In this document: in pieces, positions 51,750-58,727 of the stretch
Layout of the letters: the number at the start of each line of letters is the position of its first letter
How positions within the stretch are numbered: the stretch's first letter is position 1
Assembly: GCA_046331465.1 (NCBI GenBank)
Contig: JAXLQV010000003.1
Coordinates: 310,001 to 374,000, forward strand
Reading direction: 5' to 3'
DNA length: 64,000 nucleotides
DNA from: UBA5066 sp046331465
GTDB taxonomy: Bacteria > Acidobacteriota > Thermoanaerobaculia > UBA5066
Notes under the pieces: model-generated
The model's input: only the letters and a program-made list of their open reading frames with translations
What the model was told of the DNA's origin: nothing
The model's database searches: none
Program-made: the position numbers and the translations under genes

Positions 51750-52541
51750 ATGGACTCCTGGACCCCGCCGACCGGCGACCTCAAGTCCGACCGCACGCGC
51801 GCCCTCTTCCTCTCGAGCTTCTCGGTGATGGACGTCGCCGTTCCGCTCGTCTCCTTCGACGAGGAGGCGTCCGCGCCCGTCGTGAGGGAGTTCCTCGAAC
51901 GGCGCGGCTGGAGCCTCGTCGGCGTCCGCCGGGCGGGCCTCGTCGAGGGCTACGCCTTCGCCTCGGACCTTTCCGGGGCGCGCCTCGGCGACCACGCCCG
52001 GGCGTTCGTCCCGGACGACCTCGTCCCCTCGAACGCCTCGCTCGTCGACACGATCGCCTCGCTCGACGCGAACGGCCGCTGCTTCGTCTCCATCCTCGGG
52101 CGGCCGGGGGGGATCGTCACGTTCCGCGACCTCGAGAAGCCCCCCGTGAGGATGTGGCTCTTCGGGATGATCACGATCTTCGAGACGTTCCTCTCGAGGA
52201 GGATCCGGTCGGAGTGGCCCGACGGGAGCTGGGTGGAGCTCCTCTCCGCCTCGCGGCGCGCGCGGGCCGGGCAGCTGGCCGAGGAGCGGCGGCGGCGCGG
52301 CCAGCCGGACGACCTCCTCGACTGCATCCAGCTCGCCGACAAGGCGTCGCTCCTCACGAGGCGGCCCCAGTTCCTCGAGGGGATGCGGTTCGCGTCGAAG
52401 CGCCAGGCCGACGAGGCGTTCCAGCGCGTCCAGGCGCTCCGGAACGGCCTCGCGCACTCGCAGTCGGACCTCGTCTCGGCGGACTGGAAGCTCGTCGTCC
52501 AGCTCGCCCACTCGGTCGACCGGCTCGCGCTCGTCGCGTAG
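51750..52541 (+). CDS. CBS-pair-like protein with HEPN-like C terminus
   Basis: Protein of 263 residues, not recognised as a named family. Residues about 25-135 look like two CBS motifs (VAVPLVSFDEEASAPVVREFLERRG; VPSNASLVDTIASLDANG, then GIVTFRDLEKPP), which bind adenine nucleotides. The C-terminal half is all helical and ends in RNGLAH (231-236), the Arg-x4-His pattern of HEPN ribonucleases. A nucleotide-controlled RNase is possible, but this is inference from short motifs. The message appears leaderless. It sits between the solute-binding protein and a histidine kinase, with the OLD nuclease 1.6 kb away. Confidence 0.6.
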   Translation: MDSWTPPTGDLKSDRTRALFLSSFSVMDVAVPLVSFDEEASAPVVREFLERRGWSLVGVRRAGLVEGYAFASDLSGARLGDHARAFVPDDLVPSNASLVDTIASLDANGRCFVSILGRPGGIVTFRDLEKPPVRMWLFGMITIFETFLSRRIRSEWPDGSWVELLSASRRARAGQLAEERRRRGQPDDLLDCIQLADKASLLTRRPQFLEGMRFASKRQADEAFQRVQALRNGLAHSQSDLVSADWKLVVQLAHSVDRLALVA

Positions 52542-52549
52542 CGGCGGGA

Positions 52550-53359
52550 TCAGCCGGCGAAGGTCCCCGTCGGCGCGGCGGGGAGCGTGACGGTGATCGT
52601 CGTCCCCTCCCCGGGAACGCTTTCGAGGGAGATCGAGCCGGCCATCCGCTCGCAGAGCTCCTTCGAGATCGCGAGGCCGAGCCCCGTGCCTCCCCGCGCG
52701 GCGAAGACGGCCGCGTTCGCCTGCTGGAACGGGCGGAACGCCCGCTCCGCCTCGGCGGGCGTCATCCCGCAGCCGGTGTCGCGCACGTGGAGCGAGACGA
52801 AGCCGTCGCGCGCCGTCGCCCCGAGCGCGACGAGCCCGTCGCGCGTGAAGCGCGCCGCGTTGCTGACGAGGTTCAGGAGGACCTGCCGGAGGCGCGTCCC
52901 GTCGGCGAGGACGCGCCCCTCCGACTCGACCGCGAGGTGGAGCCGGTTCCCGCCCCTCTGCACGAGGGGGAGCGTCGCGGCGGCGACCTCCCCGAGGACC
53001 CGGACGGCGTCGACCGGCTCGATCCGGAGAGGGAAGCTCCCGTGCTCGAGCCTCGCGAGGTCGAGGGCGTCGTCGAGGAGCGCGAGCTGGTGGACGGCGA
53101 GCTCGCGGACCCTTTCGGCGTCGGCGAGGTGCGGCGAGTGGCCTGCGGCCGCGAGGCCCTCGCAGAGGATCTCGGCGTAGCCGAGGACGCAGTTCAGCGG
53201 CGTCCTCAGCTCGTGCGCGAGCCACGCGACGAGCCGGGCCTTCTCGGCCGCGAGCTCCCGCGCGACGTCGCACGAGCCGCAGGCGGCGGGGGCCCGCCCC
53301 CGGTCGCCCGCCGGCGTCTCCGGTTCCGTCGTCCGACCGTCTCCCGGTTCACGCGGCAT
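52550..53359 (-). CDS. Soluble histidine kinase
   Basis: Histidine kinase of 269 residues, without membrane segments or a recognised sensor domain. A short N-terminal tail contains Cys-x2-Cys (CGSC), a possible metal or redox site. HisKA has AWLAHELRTPLNCVLGYAE; the ATPase domain has NLVSNAARFT, DTGCGM and GTGLGLAIS. ATG at 53359 follows GGGGGAGGG; an upstream frame to 53446 is open but adds only Arg/Gly-rich sequence. No response regulator adjoins it. It ends eight bases from the convergent CBS-HEPN-like gene. Confidence 0.85.
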   Translation of the reverse strand: MPREPGDGRTTEPETPAGDRGRAPAACGSCDVARELAAEKARLVAWLAHELRTPLNCVLGYAEILCEGLAAAGHSPHLADAERVRELAVHQLALLDDALDLARLEHGSFPLRIEPVDAVRVLGEVAAATLPLVQRGGNRLHLAVESEGRVLADGTRLRQVLLNLVSNAARFTRDGLVALGATARDGFVSLHVRDTGCGMTPAEAERAFRPFQQANAAVFAARGGTGLGLAISKELCERMAGSISLESVPGEGTTITVTLPAAPTGTFAG

Positions 53360-53508
53360 GCCGCCCTCCCCCGGGACGGCCGCGCCGCGGGCGCGCCGTC
53401 CGTCCCGGACGGGGACGACTATCGGGGCGCGCGGGGCTCCGCGCATCCCCCGAACGGGTTAGGTCGCCGGGCGGCCCCTCCGCCCGCACGCCGTCGCGGC
53501 GCTCCCGG

Positions 53509-54204
53509 CTACGCGAGGAGCGGGACGGCGTCGACGAGGCGGGTGACGAAGAGGACGGGCGCGGGGAGCGCCGCCCTCCCCGGGTTGTAGAGGACGGGGA
53601 GCCAGCCGGCGGCCCTGGCTCCGAGGACGTCCGTCTCCCAGTGGTCGCCGAGGTAGAGCTTCCGGCAGCCGTTCCCGCCGTCGCCGCCCGTGGCGGCCCG
53701 CGTCGCGGCGTCGAAGATCGCGCGCGCGGGCTTCATCGCCCCGACCTCCTCGGAGAGGACGACGTGCCGCACCCACCGCCCGAGCTCGAAGCGCGCGATC
53801 TTGGCCCGCTGCAGCTCCCGGAAGCCGTTCGAGAGGACCCCGACCTCTCCCAGCTCCGCCGCCGCGGCGAGGAGCTCCTCGGCGCCTTCGTTCAGGCGCC
53901 AGGCCCGGCGGTACTGGCCGAGGTAGAAGTCCCCGACCTCCGCGGCCGCCCCGCGGTCGAGGCCGAAGGCGCCGAGAGGGTCCGAGAAGCGTCGCCGGTG
54001 GAGCTCCTCGCGGCCGATCTCGCCCCGGGCGTAGGCCCCCCAGAGGCTCCCGTTCGCCTCCCGGTACGCCGCGAGCCACTCCCCGCGCGGCACACCGGCG
54101 AAGAGCGCCGGGAACGCCTCGTACGTCTCTCCCTGCGCGACCTCCTCCGCGCCGCGGTGGTCGAGCAGCGTGTCGTCGAGGTCGAAGAAGAGGAGGCTCC
54201 GCAC
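53509..54204 (-). CDS. HAD-superfamily hydrolase (YjjG-like)
   Basis: Haloacid dehalogenase-type phosphatase of 231 residues. Motif I is FFDLDDTLLDH with nucleophile Asp8 and acid/base Asp10; motif II is VLSNGF; motif III/IV is KPARAIFDAA and YLGDHWETDVLGARAAGW. The helical cap after motif I is typical of subfamily I, as in YjjG nucleotidases and 2-haloacid dehalogenases. The substrate may be a nucleotide or sugar phosphate. Start is GTG at 54204 with GGAAGG upstream; longer frames exist but add nothing recognisable. It lies 116 bases downstream of the microcompartment operon, on the same strand, and could be co-expressed. Confidence 0.85.
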   Translation of the reverse strand: MRSLLFFDLDDTLLDHRGAEEVAQGETYEAFPALFAGVPRGEWLAAYREANGSLWGAYARGEIGREELHRRRFSDPLGAFGLDRGAAAEVGDFYLGQYRRAWRLNEGAEELLAAAAELGEVGVLSNGFRELQRAKIARFELGRWVRHVVLSEEVGAMKPARAIFDAATRAATGGDGGNGCRKLYLGDHWETDVLGARAAGWLPVLYNPGRAALPAPVLFVTRLVDAVPLLA

Positions 54205-54320
54205 CCTTCCCGATCCTCTCACACGCCCCGCGCCGCTCCGGGACGGCCCGGCCCTGGAGCTGCGCGTGTTCCGGCGCGTCTCACGCCGGAGCCCACTCGC
54301 GGTCCCGGTGAGGCGGCCGG

Positions 54321-54785
54321 CTACGGGCGGCGGCCGAACCAGGCCTGCGTCTCGGGCTTCAGCCAGGAGACGAGGAGCGGGATCGACGCGGGGAGGGTGC
54401 AGCAGCTCGTCAGGCCGAGGGCGATCAGGACGAGGTGGACCGTCCAGGCCCAGGGGCGGCGCGGCAGGAAGAAGGCCGTGAAGTAGACCGAATGGAGGAC
54501 GGCGCCCATGACCGCGAGGACGATGCCGTAGACGAGGAGGGTCTTCGGATCGTCCGCCGGCGGCCAGCCGGCGACCTCCTCCCGGAGGAAGAGGAGGACG
54601 ATTCCGAGGGCGAGGCATCCGGCGTAGATCGCCGCCATCGCGCCGAGGTAGAAGCGGTACCAGAGGAGGACGGGAGGCGCGGCCGCAGGTGCAGCGGGAA
54701 GCGGGAGGACCGGGGGAACGAGGAGCGGAGGGACGCGGGGCGGGGGCGGCGGGAGGAACGGCGGAGGGGGCGGGCCGGACGACAC
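54321..54785 (-). CDS. Small membrane protein at the end of the microcompartment operon
   Basis: Protein of 154 residues, family not recognised. About 40 Pro/Ala-rich N-terminal residues are followed by hydrophobic segments: LLWYRFYLGAMAAIYAGCLALG, LLVYGIVLAVMGAVLHSVYF and VHLVLIALGLTSCC, so three or four membrane helices. It starts with GTG one base after the stop of the last BMC-P gene, the same TGACGTG junction used between the first BMC-P and the aldehyde dehydrogenase, so it is clearly part of the operon. It may anchor or serve the compartment, or be an unrelated membrane protein; no function can be read. Confidence 0.7.
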   Translation of the reverse strand: MSSGPPPPPFLPPPPPRVPPLLVPPVLPLPAAPAAAPPVLLWYRFYLGAMAAIYAGCLALGIVLLFLREEVAGWPPADDPKTLLVYGIVLAVMGAVLHSVYFTAFFLPRRPWAWTVHLVLIALGLTSCCTLPASIPLLVSWLKPETQAWFGRRP

Positions 54786-54786
54786 G

Positions 54787-55056
54787 TCAGGCGAGGTCGA
54801 CGCGGTCGAGGAACCCGACGACGACAGTCCGGACGGGAGCCGTCCCGGAGCCGACGACCTGGCGCGCGCCGTTCCCCTCGTCGAGGACGAGGACCGGGTC
54901 GCCGGGCCCGACGCCGACCGCGTCGATCGCGACGACGTAGTCGCCCGTCTCGGCGCCGTCGGCCCCCGTCCGCGCCACGACGAGCATCTTCTTCCCCTCG
55001 AAGAACGGGTGGCGGATCGTCGCCGTGATCTCGCCGATGACCCGGCCCGTGATCAC
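54787..55056 (-). CDS. BMC-P pentameric shell protein (EutN/CcmL family), copy 3
   Basis: Vertex protein of 89 residues of the EutN/CcmL family, which forms pentamers that close the corners of the compartment shell. The start VITGRVIGEITATIRHPFFEGKKMLVV and the central VVAIDAVGVGPGDPVLVLDEGNGAR with its GAR motif are diagnostic. GTG at 55056 overlaps the stop of the preceding BMC-P gene (GTGA), so translation is coupled. It is the most canonical of the three BMC-P copies. Confidence 0.93.
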   Translation of the reverse strand: MITGRVIGEITATIRHPFFEGKKMLVVARTGADGAETGDYVVAIDAVGVGPGDPVLVLDEGNGARQVVGSGTAPVRTVVVGFLDRVDLA

Positions 55057-55337
55057 GCCTTCTCCTTCGCGGGGAGGTGGAGCGCGTCGACGATGCCGAC
55101 GATCGCGTGGTCGACCGGGACGAACCAGGGGTCGAGGAGGAGCGCCGCCTCGCGCCCTCCCTCGTAGGCGACGAGCTCGCCCTCCCCCGCCATCCGCGTC
55201 GGGTCGGCGGCGACGAGGGTCTTTCCCTTCGGCGCGCCGTCCTTGCCGAGAGGCTGCAGGAGGAGCATCGGGACCCCCTCGAGGCCGGGCGTCACCACGC
55301 ACGGCACGACGCGGCCGATCACGCGCCCGAGGAGCAC
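55053..55337 (-). CDS. BMC-P pentameric shell protein (EutN/CcmL family), copy 2
   Basis: EutN/CcmL-like protein of 94 residues. The opening LLGRVIGRVVPCVVTPGLEGVPMLLL matches the family, but the middle is divergent: VAADPTRMAGEGELVAYEGGREAALLL replaces the usual AxDxVGAGxGExVLV block. The GTG start overlaps the stop of the BMC-T gene by one base (TAGTG). It probably takes a distinct vertex position or confers different shell affinity. Confidence 0.88.
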   Translation of the reverse strand: MLLGRVIGRVVPCVVTPGLEGVPMLLLQPLGKDGAPKGKTLVAADPTRMAGEGELVAYEGGREAALLLDPWFVPVDHAIVGIVDALHLPAKEKA

Positions 55338-55948
55338 TACGAGGCCTCCTCGCCGCCGAGGTCGACGAACCGGCTCGCGGCGAACGCGGTGGACAGGGCG
55401 CTCTCGCGGGCGAGGGCGTCGTGGGGGCGCGCGAGGACGCGGAACGAGGCGCCCGCGGCCGGGGCGAGGACGGTGGTGACGATGTCGACCGCGGCCTCGA
55501 GCTCGTGGAGGTCGCCGCGGAAGAGGGCGAGCCCCTTCCCCGCGAGGCCGGCGTCGGAGAGGCGGACCTCCACGAGGTCGACGAGCGTTCCCTTCAGCGC
55601 CTTCTCGCAGGCGAGGACGATCGACGCGGGCGTCGACGTCTCGAGGACGAGGAGCCCTCCCGTCCCGTCCTCGCCGCGCCGCCCCTCGAGGGCGTCGAGG
55701 AGGCGCGGGTGGACGTCGGCGAGGTAGAGGTGGTCGAGGAGCTGCCCGCCCGCGTGCGCGAGCCCCTCGGCGAGCGCCTCCTCGACGGAGGCCGGCGTCC
55801 CTCCGATGAGCGTCAGGTATCGACCCGCCGTGACCGTCCCGGAGCGGAAGAAGGCGACGGGAGCCTTCTTCAGCATCGCGTCCGTCGCCTCGAGCCCCGC
55901 GGGGATCTGGGCGAAGTCGAGGACGGCGAGGGCGGCGGCGCGCTTCAT
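55337..55948 (-). CDS. BMC-T tandem-domain shell protein, copy 2
   Basis: Protein of 203 residues with two tandem BMC domains, which forms pseudohexameric trimers in shell facets. Domain 1 starts ALAVLDFAQIPAGLEATDAMLKKAPV; domain 2 starts GLLVLETSTPASIVLACEKALKGTLVDLVEVRL with GKGLALFRGDLHELEAAV. It resembles single-layer BMC-T proteins such as the T1 shell protein of Haliangium. ATG at 55948 is eight bases downstream of the aldehyde dehydrogenase stop. These trimers often have larger pores for cofactors. Confidence 0.88.
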   Translation of the reverse strand: MKRAAALAVLDFAQIPAGLEATDAMLKKAPVAFFRSGTVTAGRYLTLIGGTPASVEEALAEGLAHAGGQLLDHLYLADVHPRLLDALEGRRGEDGTGGLLVLETSTPASIVLACEKALKGTLVDLVEVRLSDAGLAGKGLALFRGDLHELEAAVDIVTTVLAPAAGASFRVLARPHDALARESALSTAFAASRFVDLGGEEAS

Positions 55949-55956
55949 CGGGGGCC

Positions 55957-57402
55957 TCAAGTGATCCGGAAGTTGTCGACGAGGACGCAGCGGCGCCAGC
56001 GCGAGAAGCTGCGGGGGCCGGTGAGCCCCTCGCCCGTCGGGCTCGCGATCGTGAACGAGCAGAAGCCCTCGCCGTCGAGGCCGAGGCCCGCCTGCGAGCG
56101 GCCGTTCTTGACGAAGATCGAGGCGTCGCACTCCTTGGCCATCCGCGAGAGGGCGTCGAGGTTCCGCGAGTGCATGACGAAGGTGTGCCGGTTGTGCCCC
56201 TCGACGGGGACGGCGAGGTCGATCGCGGCGTCGGCGCTCGGGACGCGGCAGACCGGCATCACCGGCATCATCTGCTCGGTCCAGAGGAGCGGGTGGTCCT
56301 GGTCCACCTCGACGACGACCTGCCGGACGGAGTCGGGGGCGGAGATCCCCATCCTCGCGAGGATGACGTTCGCGTTCTTCCCGATCAGGTCCCGGTCGAC
56401 GGTCGCGTGCCCGCGCGGCCCGGCCATCTTCGAGAAGATCGCCTTCTCGAGCTCCTTCAGGCGGTCCTTCCCGATCACGACGGCGCCGGCGGCGACCATC
56501 GCGCGGATCAGCTCGTCGGCGACCTTCGCGACGACGAGGACCTCCTTCTCGTCGACGCAGATGACGTTGTTGTCCGTCGAGCCGCCGAGGACGATGTCGC
56601 GCCCCGCCTTCGCGAGGTCGGCCGTCTCGTCGACGACGACGGGCGGGTTCCCCGGGCCGGCGCAGATGGCGCGCTTGCCGCTCGCCATCGCCGCCTTCAC
56701 GACCGCCCCGCCGCCGGTGACGACGAGGAGCCGGATGCCCGGGTGCTTCATCACCTCCTGCGCCGACTCGAGCGACGGCGCGGAGACGCCCGTCACGACA
56801 TCGGGCGGGCCGCCCGCCGAGACGATCGCCTTGTTCAGGAGGGCGATCGTCTGGATCGAGCAGGACTTCGCCGAGGGGTGGACCGAGAAGACGACGGCGT
56901 TCCCCGCCGCGAGCATCCCGATCGCGTTGCAGATGATCGTCGACGTCGGGTTCGTCGAGGGGGTGAGGGCGCCGATGACGCCGAACGGCGCCGGCTCGAT
57001 GAGCGAGAGGCCGTGGTCGCCCGTGACGGCCGACGGGTAGAGGTCCTCGAGGCCGGGCGTCCGTTCCGTGACGAGGGCGTTCTTGACGACCTTGTCCTCC
57101 GCGCGCCCGAGCCCGGTCTCCTCCCACGCGGCCTTCGCGAGGGCGGCCCCGTTCTCGCGCATCGCGGCGCGGATCGCCTCGATGACCTTCGCGCGGACCC
57201 GGAGCGGGAGCGCGGCGAAGCGGGGCTGGGCCTTCCGCGCCGCCTCGACGGCGGCGTTCACCGTCGGGTGGATCCCCAGCGGCGCGGCGGGAGACGCCGC
57301 GTCGCCGGAGGCGGCGGGCGGGGCCGCGGGCTTGCCTTCGAGGTCCGAGACGATGCGGCGGGCGATCGCCTCGATCTCGGCGTCCGTCAGTCGCGCGGCC
57401 AC
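55957..57402 (-). CDS. Microcompartment CoA-acylating aldehyde dehydrogenase (EutE/PduP-like)
   Basis: Oxidises an aldehyde, probably acetaldehyde, to acyl-CoA with NAD in the compartment lumen. The 481-residue product begins with an amphipathic helix LTDAEIEAIARRIVSDL (5-21) and an Ala/Pro-rich linker, the hallmark of an N-terminal encapsulation peptide. The dehydrogenase follows, with LTPSTNPTSTIICNAIGMLAAGNAVVF and the catalytic Cys in TDNNVICVDEKE, as in EutE and PduP. GTG at 57402 starts one base after the stop of the first BMC-P gene. With DeoC making acetaldehyde, this is the second step of the pathway. Confidence 0.94.
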   Translation of the reverse strand: MAARLTDAEIEAIARRIVSDLEGKPAAPPAASGDAASPAAPLGIHPTVNAAVEAARKAQPRFAALPLRVRAKVIEAIRAAMRENGAALAKAAWEETGLGRAEDKVVKNALVTERTPGLEDLYPSAVTGDHGLSLIEPAPFGVIGALTPSTNPTSTIICNAIGMLAAGNAVVFSVHPSAKSCSIQTIALLNKAIVSAGGPPDVVTGVSAPSLESAQEVMKHPGIRLLVVTGGGAVVKAAMASGKRAICAGPGNPPVVVDETADLAKAGRDIVLGGSTDNNVICVDEKEVLVVAKVADELIRAMVAAGAVVIGKDRLKELEKAIFSKMAGPRGHATVDRDLIGKNANVILARMGISAPDSVRQVVVEVDQDHPLLWTEQMMPVMPVCRVPSADAAIDLAVPVEGHNRHTFVMHSRNLDALSRMAKECDASIFVKNGRSQAGLGLDGEGFCSFTIASPTGEGLTGPRSFSRWRRCVLVDNFRIT

Positions 57403-57403
57403 G

Positions 57404-57691
57404 TCACTTCCTGTACTTCACGGCGCCGCCGACGTCCCAGGAGTCGACGATCGCCATGACGACGGCGTCGACCGGGCGCTTGTCGGTGGCGACGGTCTGC
57501 CGCGCGGAGCTCCCCGCGGCGATGAGGACGACCTCGCCGGGGCCGGCGCCGACGGCGTCGGCCGCGACGAGGACCGCCGCCCCCTCGCGGGCCTCCTCGT
57601 CCACCGGGCGGACGAGGAGCAGCTTGAGCCCCGAGAGGCTCTCCTCCTTGCGCGTCGCGACGACGCTCCCGACGACCTTCGCGAGCTGCAT
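57404..57691 (-). CDS. BMC-P pentameric shell protein (EutN/CcmL family), copy 1
   Basis: EutN/CcmL-type vertex protein of 95 residues. It begins QLAKVVGSVVATRKEESLSGLKLLLVRP, followed by VAADAVGAGPGEVVLIAAGSSAR and a C-terminal VDAVVMAIVDSWDV, all standard. ATG at 57691 gives the usual start. It lies between the BMC-H and aldehyde dehydrogenase genes, with a one-base gap to the latter. Confidence 0.94.
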   Translation of the reverse strand: MQLAKVVGSVVATRKEESLSGLKLLLVRPVDEEAREGAAVLVAADAVGAGPGEVVLIAAGSSARQTVATDKRPVDAVVMAIVDSWDVGGAVKYRK

Positions 57692-57714
57692 GGCGCGCTC
57701 GTGCGCCCGGGGCG

Positions 57715-58011
57715 CTACTTCGCCTCGGCGGCGGGCTTGCGGCCCAGCGGGAGGACGGCGTCGACGTTCGCGTGCGGGCGGGCGATGACGTGGACGGCGA
57801 CCATCTCGCCGACGCGGCCGCCGGCGACCTGCGCCGCGTCGCAGGCGGCCTTCACGGCCGCGACGTCGCCGCGGACGATGACGGTGACGTAGCCGCCGCC
57901 CGTCTTCTCGTAGGAGACCAGCTCCACCTTGGCGGCCTTCACGGCGGCGTCGGCGGCCTCGACGACCGCGGGGAAGGACCTCGTCTCGATCATCCCGAGG
58001 GCTTCGGTCAT
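57715..58011 (-). CDS. BMC-H hexameric shell protein
   Basis: Major facet protein of 98 residues with a single BMC domain (PduA/CcmK family). MTEALGMIETRSFPAVVEAADAAVKAA is the canonical start; the pore loop reads YEKTGGG; GDVAAVKAACDAA and VHVIARPHANVDAVLP follow. ATG at 58011. It is the only BMC-H gene of the operon, so facets would be built from one hexamer type plus the two BMC-T trimers. Confidence 0.96.
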   Translation of the reverse strand: MTEALGMIETRSFPAVVEAADAAVKAAKVELVSYEKTGGGYVTVIVRGDVAAVKAACDAAQVAGGRVGEMVAVHVIARPHANVDAVLPLGRKPAAEAK

Positions 58012-58086
58012 GGCTCTTTCCTCTCCTCGGATCGTCGCACGGCGCCGACCCGTCGCGTTACCGCGTTCGTGATCCCGTTCCGGCCG

Positions 58087-58719
58087 CTACTCGCGGCCCT
58101 TCTTCGGCGCCCGGCCGGAGATCGTCTTCAGCGCCTCCTCGGCGGCCCGCCAGGCGACGTCGACGTCCTTCTCCTCGCCCCCGAGGTAGACGCGCCCGAA
58201 GCTCCCGAACGCCCTCACCTCGAGGACGTTGATGTGGGCCGCCTTCTCCGCCTCGTTCGCGGCGATCGCGGCGTAGCCCGCGGGCGCGCACTCGAGGACG
58301 TAGAGCGTCTCGCCCGGCACGATCATGTCGCCGTGCCGCGTCCGGTTGATGAGCTGGGTGTGGTAGTCGGAGATGTTCCGGATGACCTGGCTCGAGGTGA
58401 TCTCGGGCTTGATCCGGTCCGACTCCTTCAGGTCGAGCGCCGCGAGGATCGCGGCCCCCGCCTGCCGCACGTCGGCCTGCGAGTCGGAGTGGACCTCGAG
58501 CATCCCGTAGAGCCGCTCGATGATCATCATCCCGGGCTTGACGTCCGTCGCCTTCAGCGCGACGTCGGTCACCTTCATGATGTCCATCCCCGGCGCGACC
58601 TCCACGAAGAGCGACGCCTGCCCCGGCACCGGCAGGAACCCCTGCGCGACCGTGCCGAGGAAGGAGGCGAACTGCGGCTGGAGGTTGTCGATGAAGCAGT
58701 AGCAGCGGAGCTCTCCCAT
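58087..58719 (-). CDS. BMC-T tandem-domain shell protein, copy 1
   Basis: Protein of 210 residues with two BMC domains. The N terminus ELRCYCFIDNLQPQFASFLGTVAQGFLP and the central LYGMLEVHSDSQADVRQAG resemble the double-stacking BMC-T type (CsoS1D-like and its metabolosome relatives), which can form gated two-layer pores. The second domain has YVLECAPAGYAAIAANEAEKAAHINVLEV. ATG at 58719 follows GAGGAGAGGG; the stop of the RpiB-DeoC gene is nine bases upstream. A larger pore could admit sugar phosphates or cofactors. Confidence 0.9.
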   Translation of the reverse strand: MGELRCYCFIDNLQPQFASFLGTVAQGFLPVPGQASLFVEVAPGMDIMKVTDVALKATDVKPGMMIIERLYGMLEVHSDSQADVRQAGAAILAALDLKESDRIKPEITSSQVIRNISDYHTQLINRTRHGDMIVPGETLYVLECAPAGYAAIAANEAEKAAHINVLEVRAFGSFGRVYLGGEEKDVDVAWRAAEEALKTISGRAPKKGRE

Positions 58720-58727
58720 CCCTCTCC

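Noticed and set aside
48479..52541. Gabija or another named defence island
   Set aside because: The OLD nuclease has no GajB-type helicase beside it, and the genes around it are housekeeping or sensory; only the single proteins are reported.
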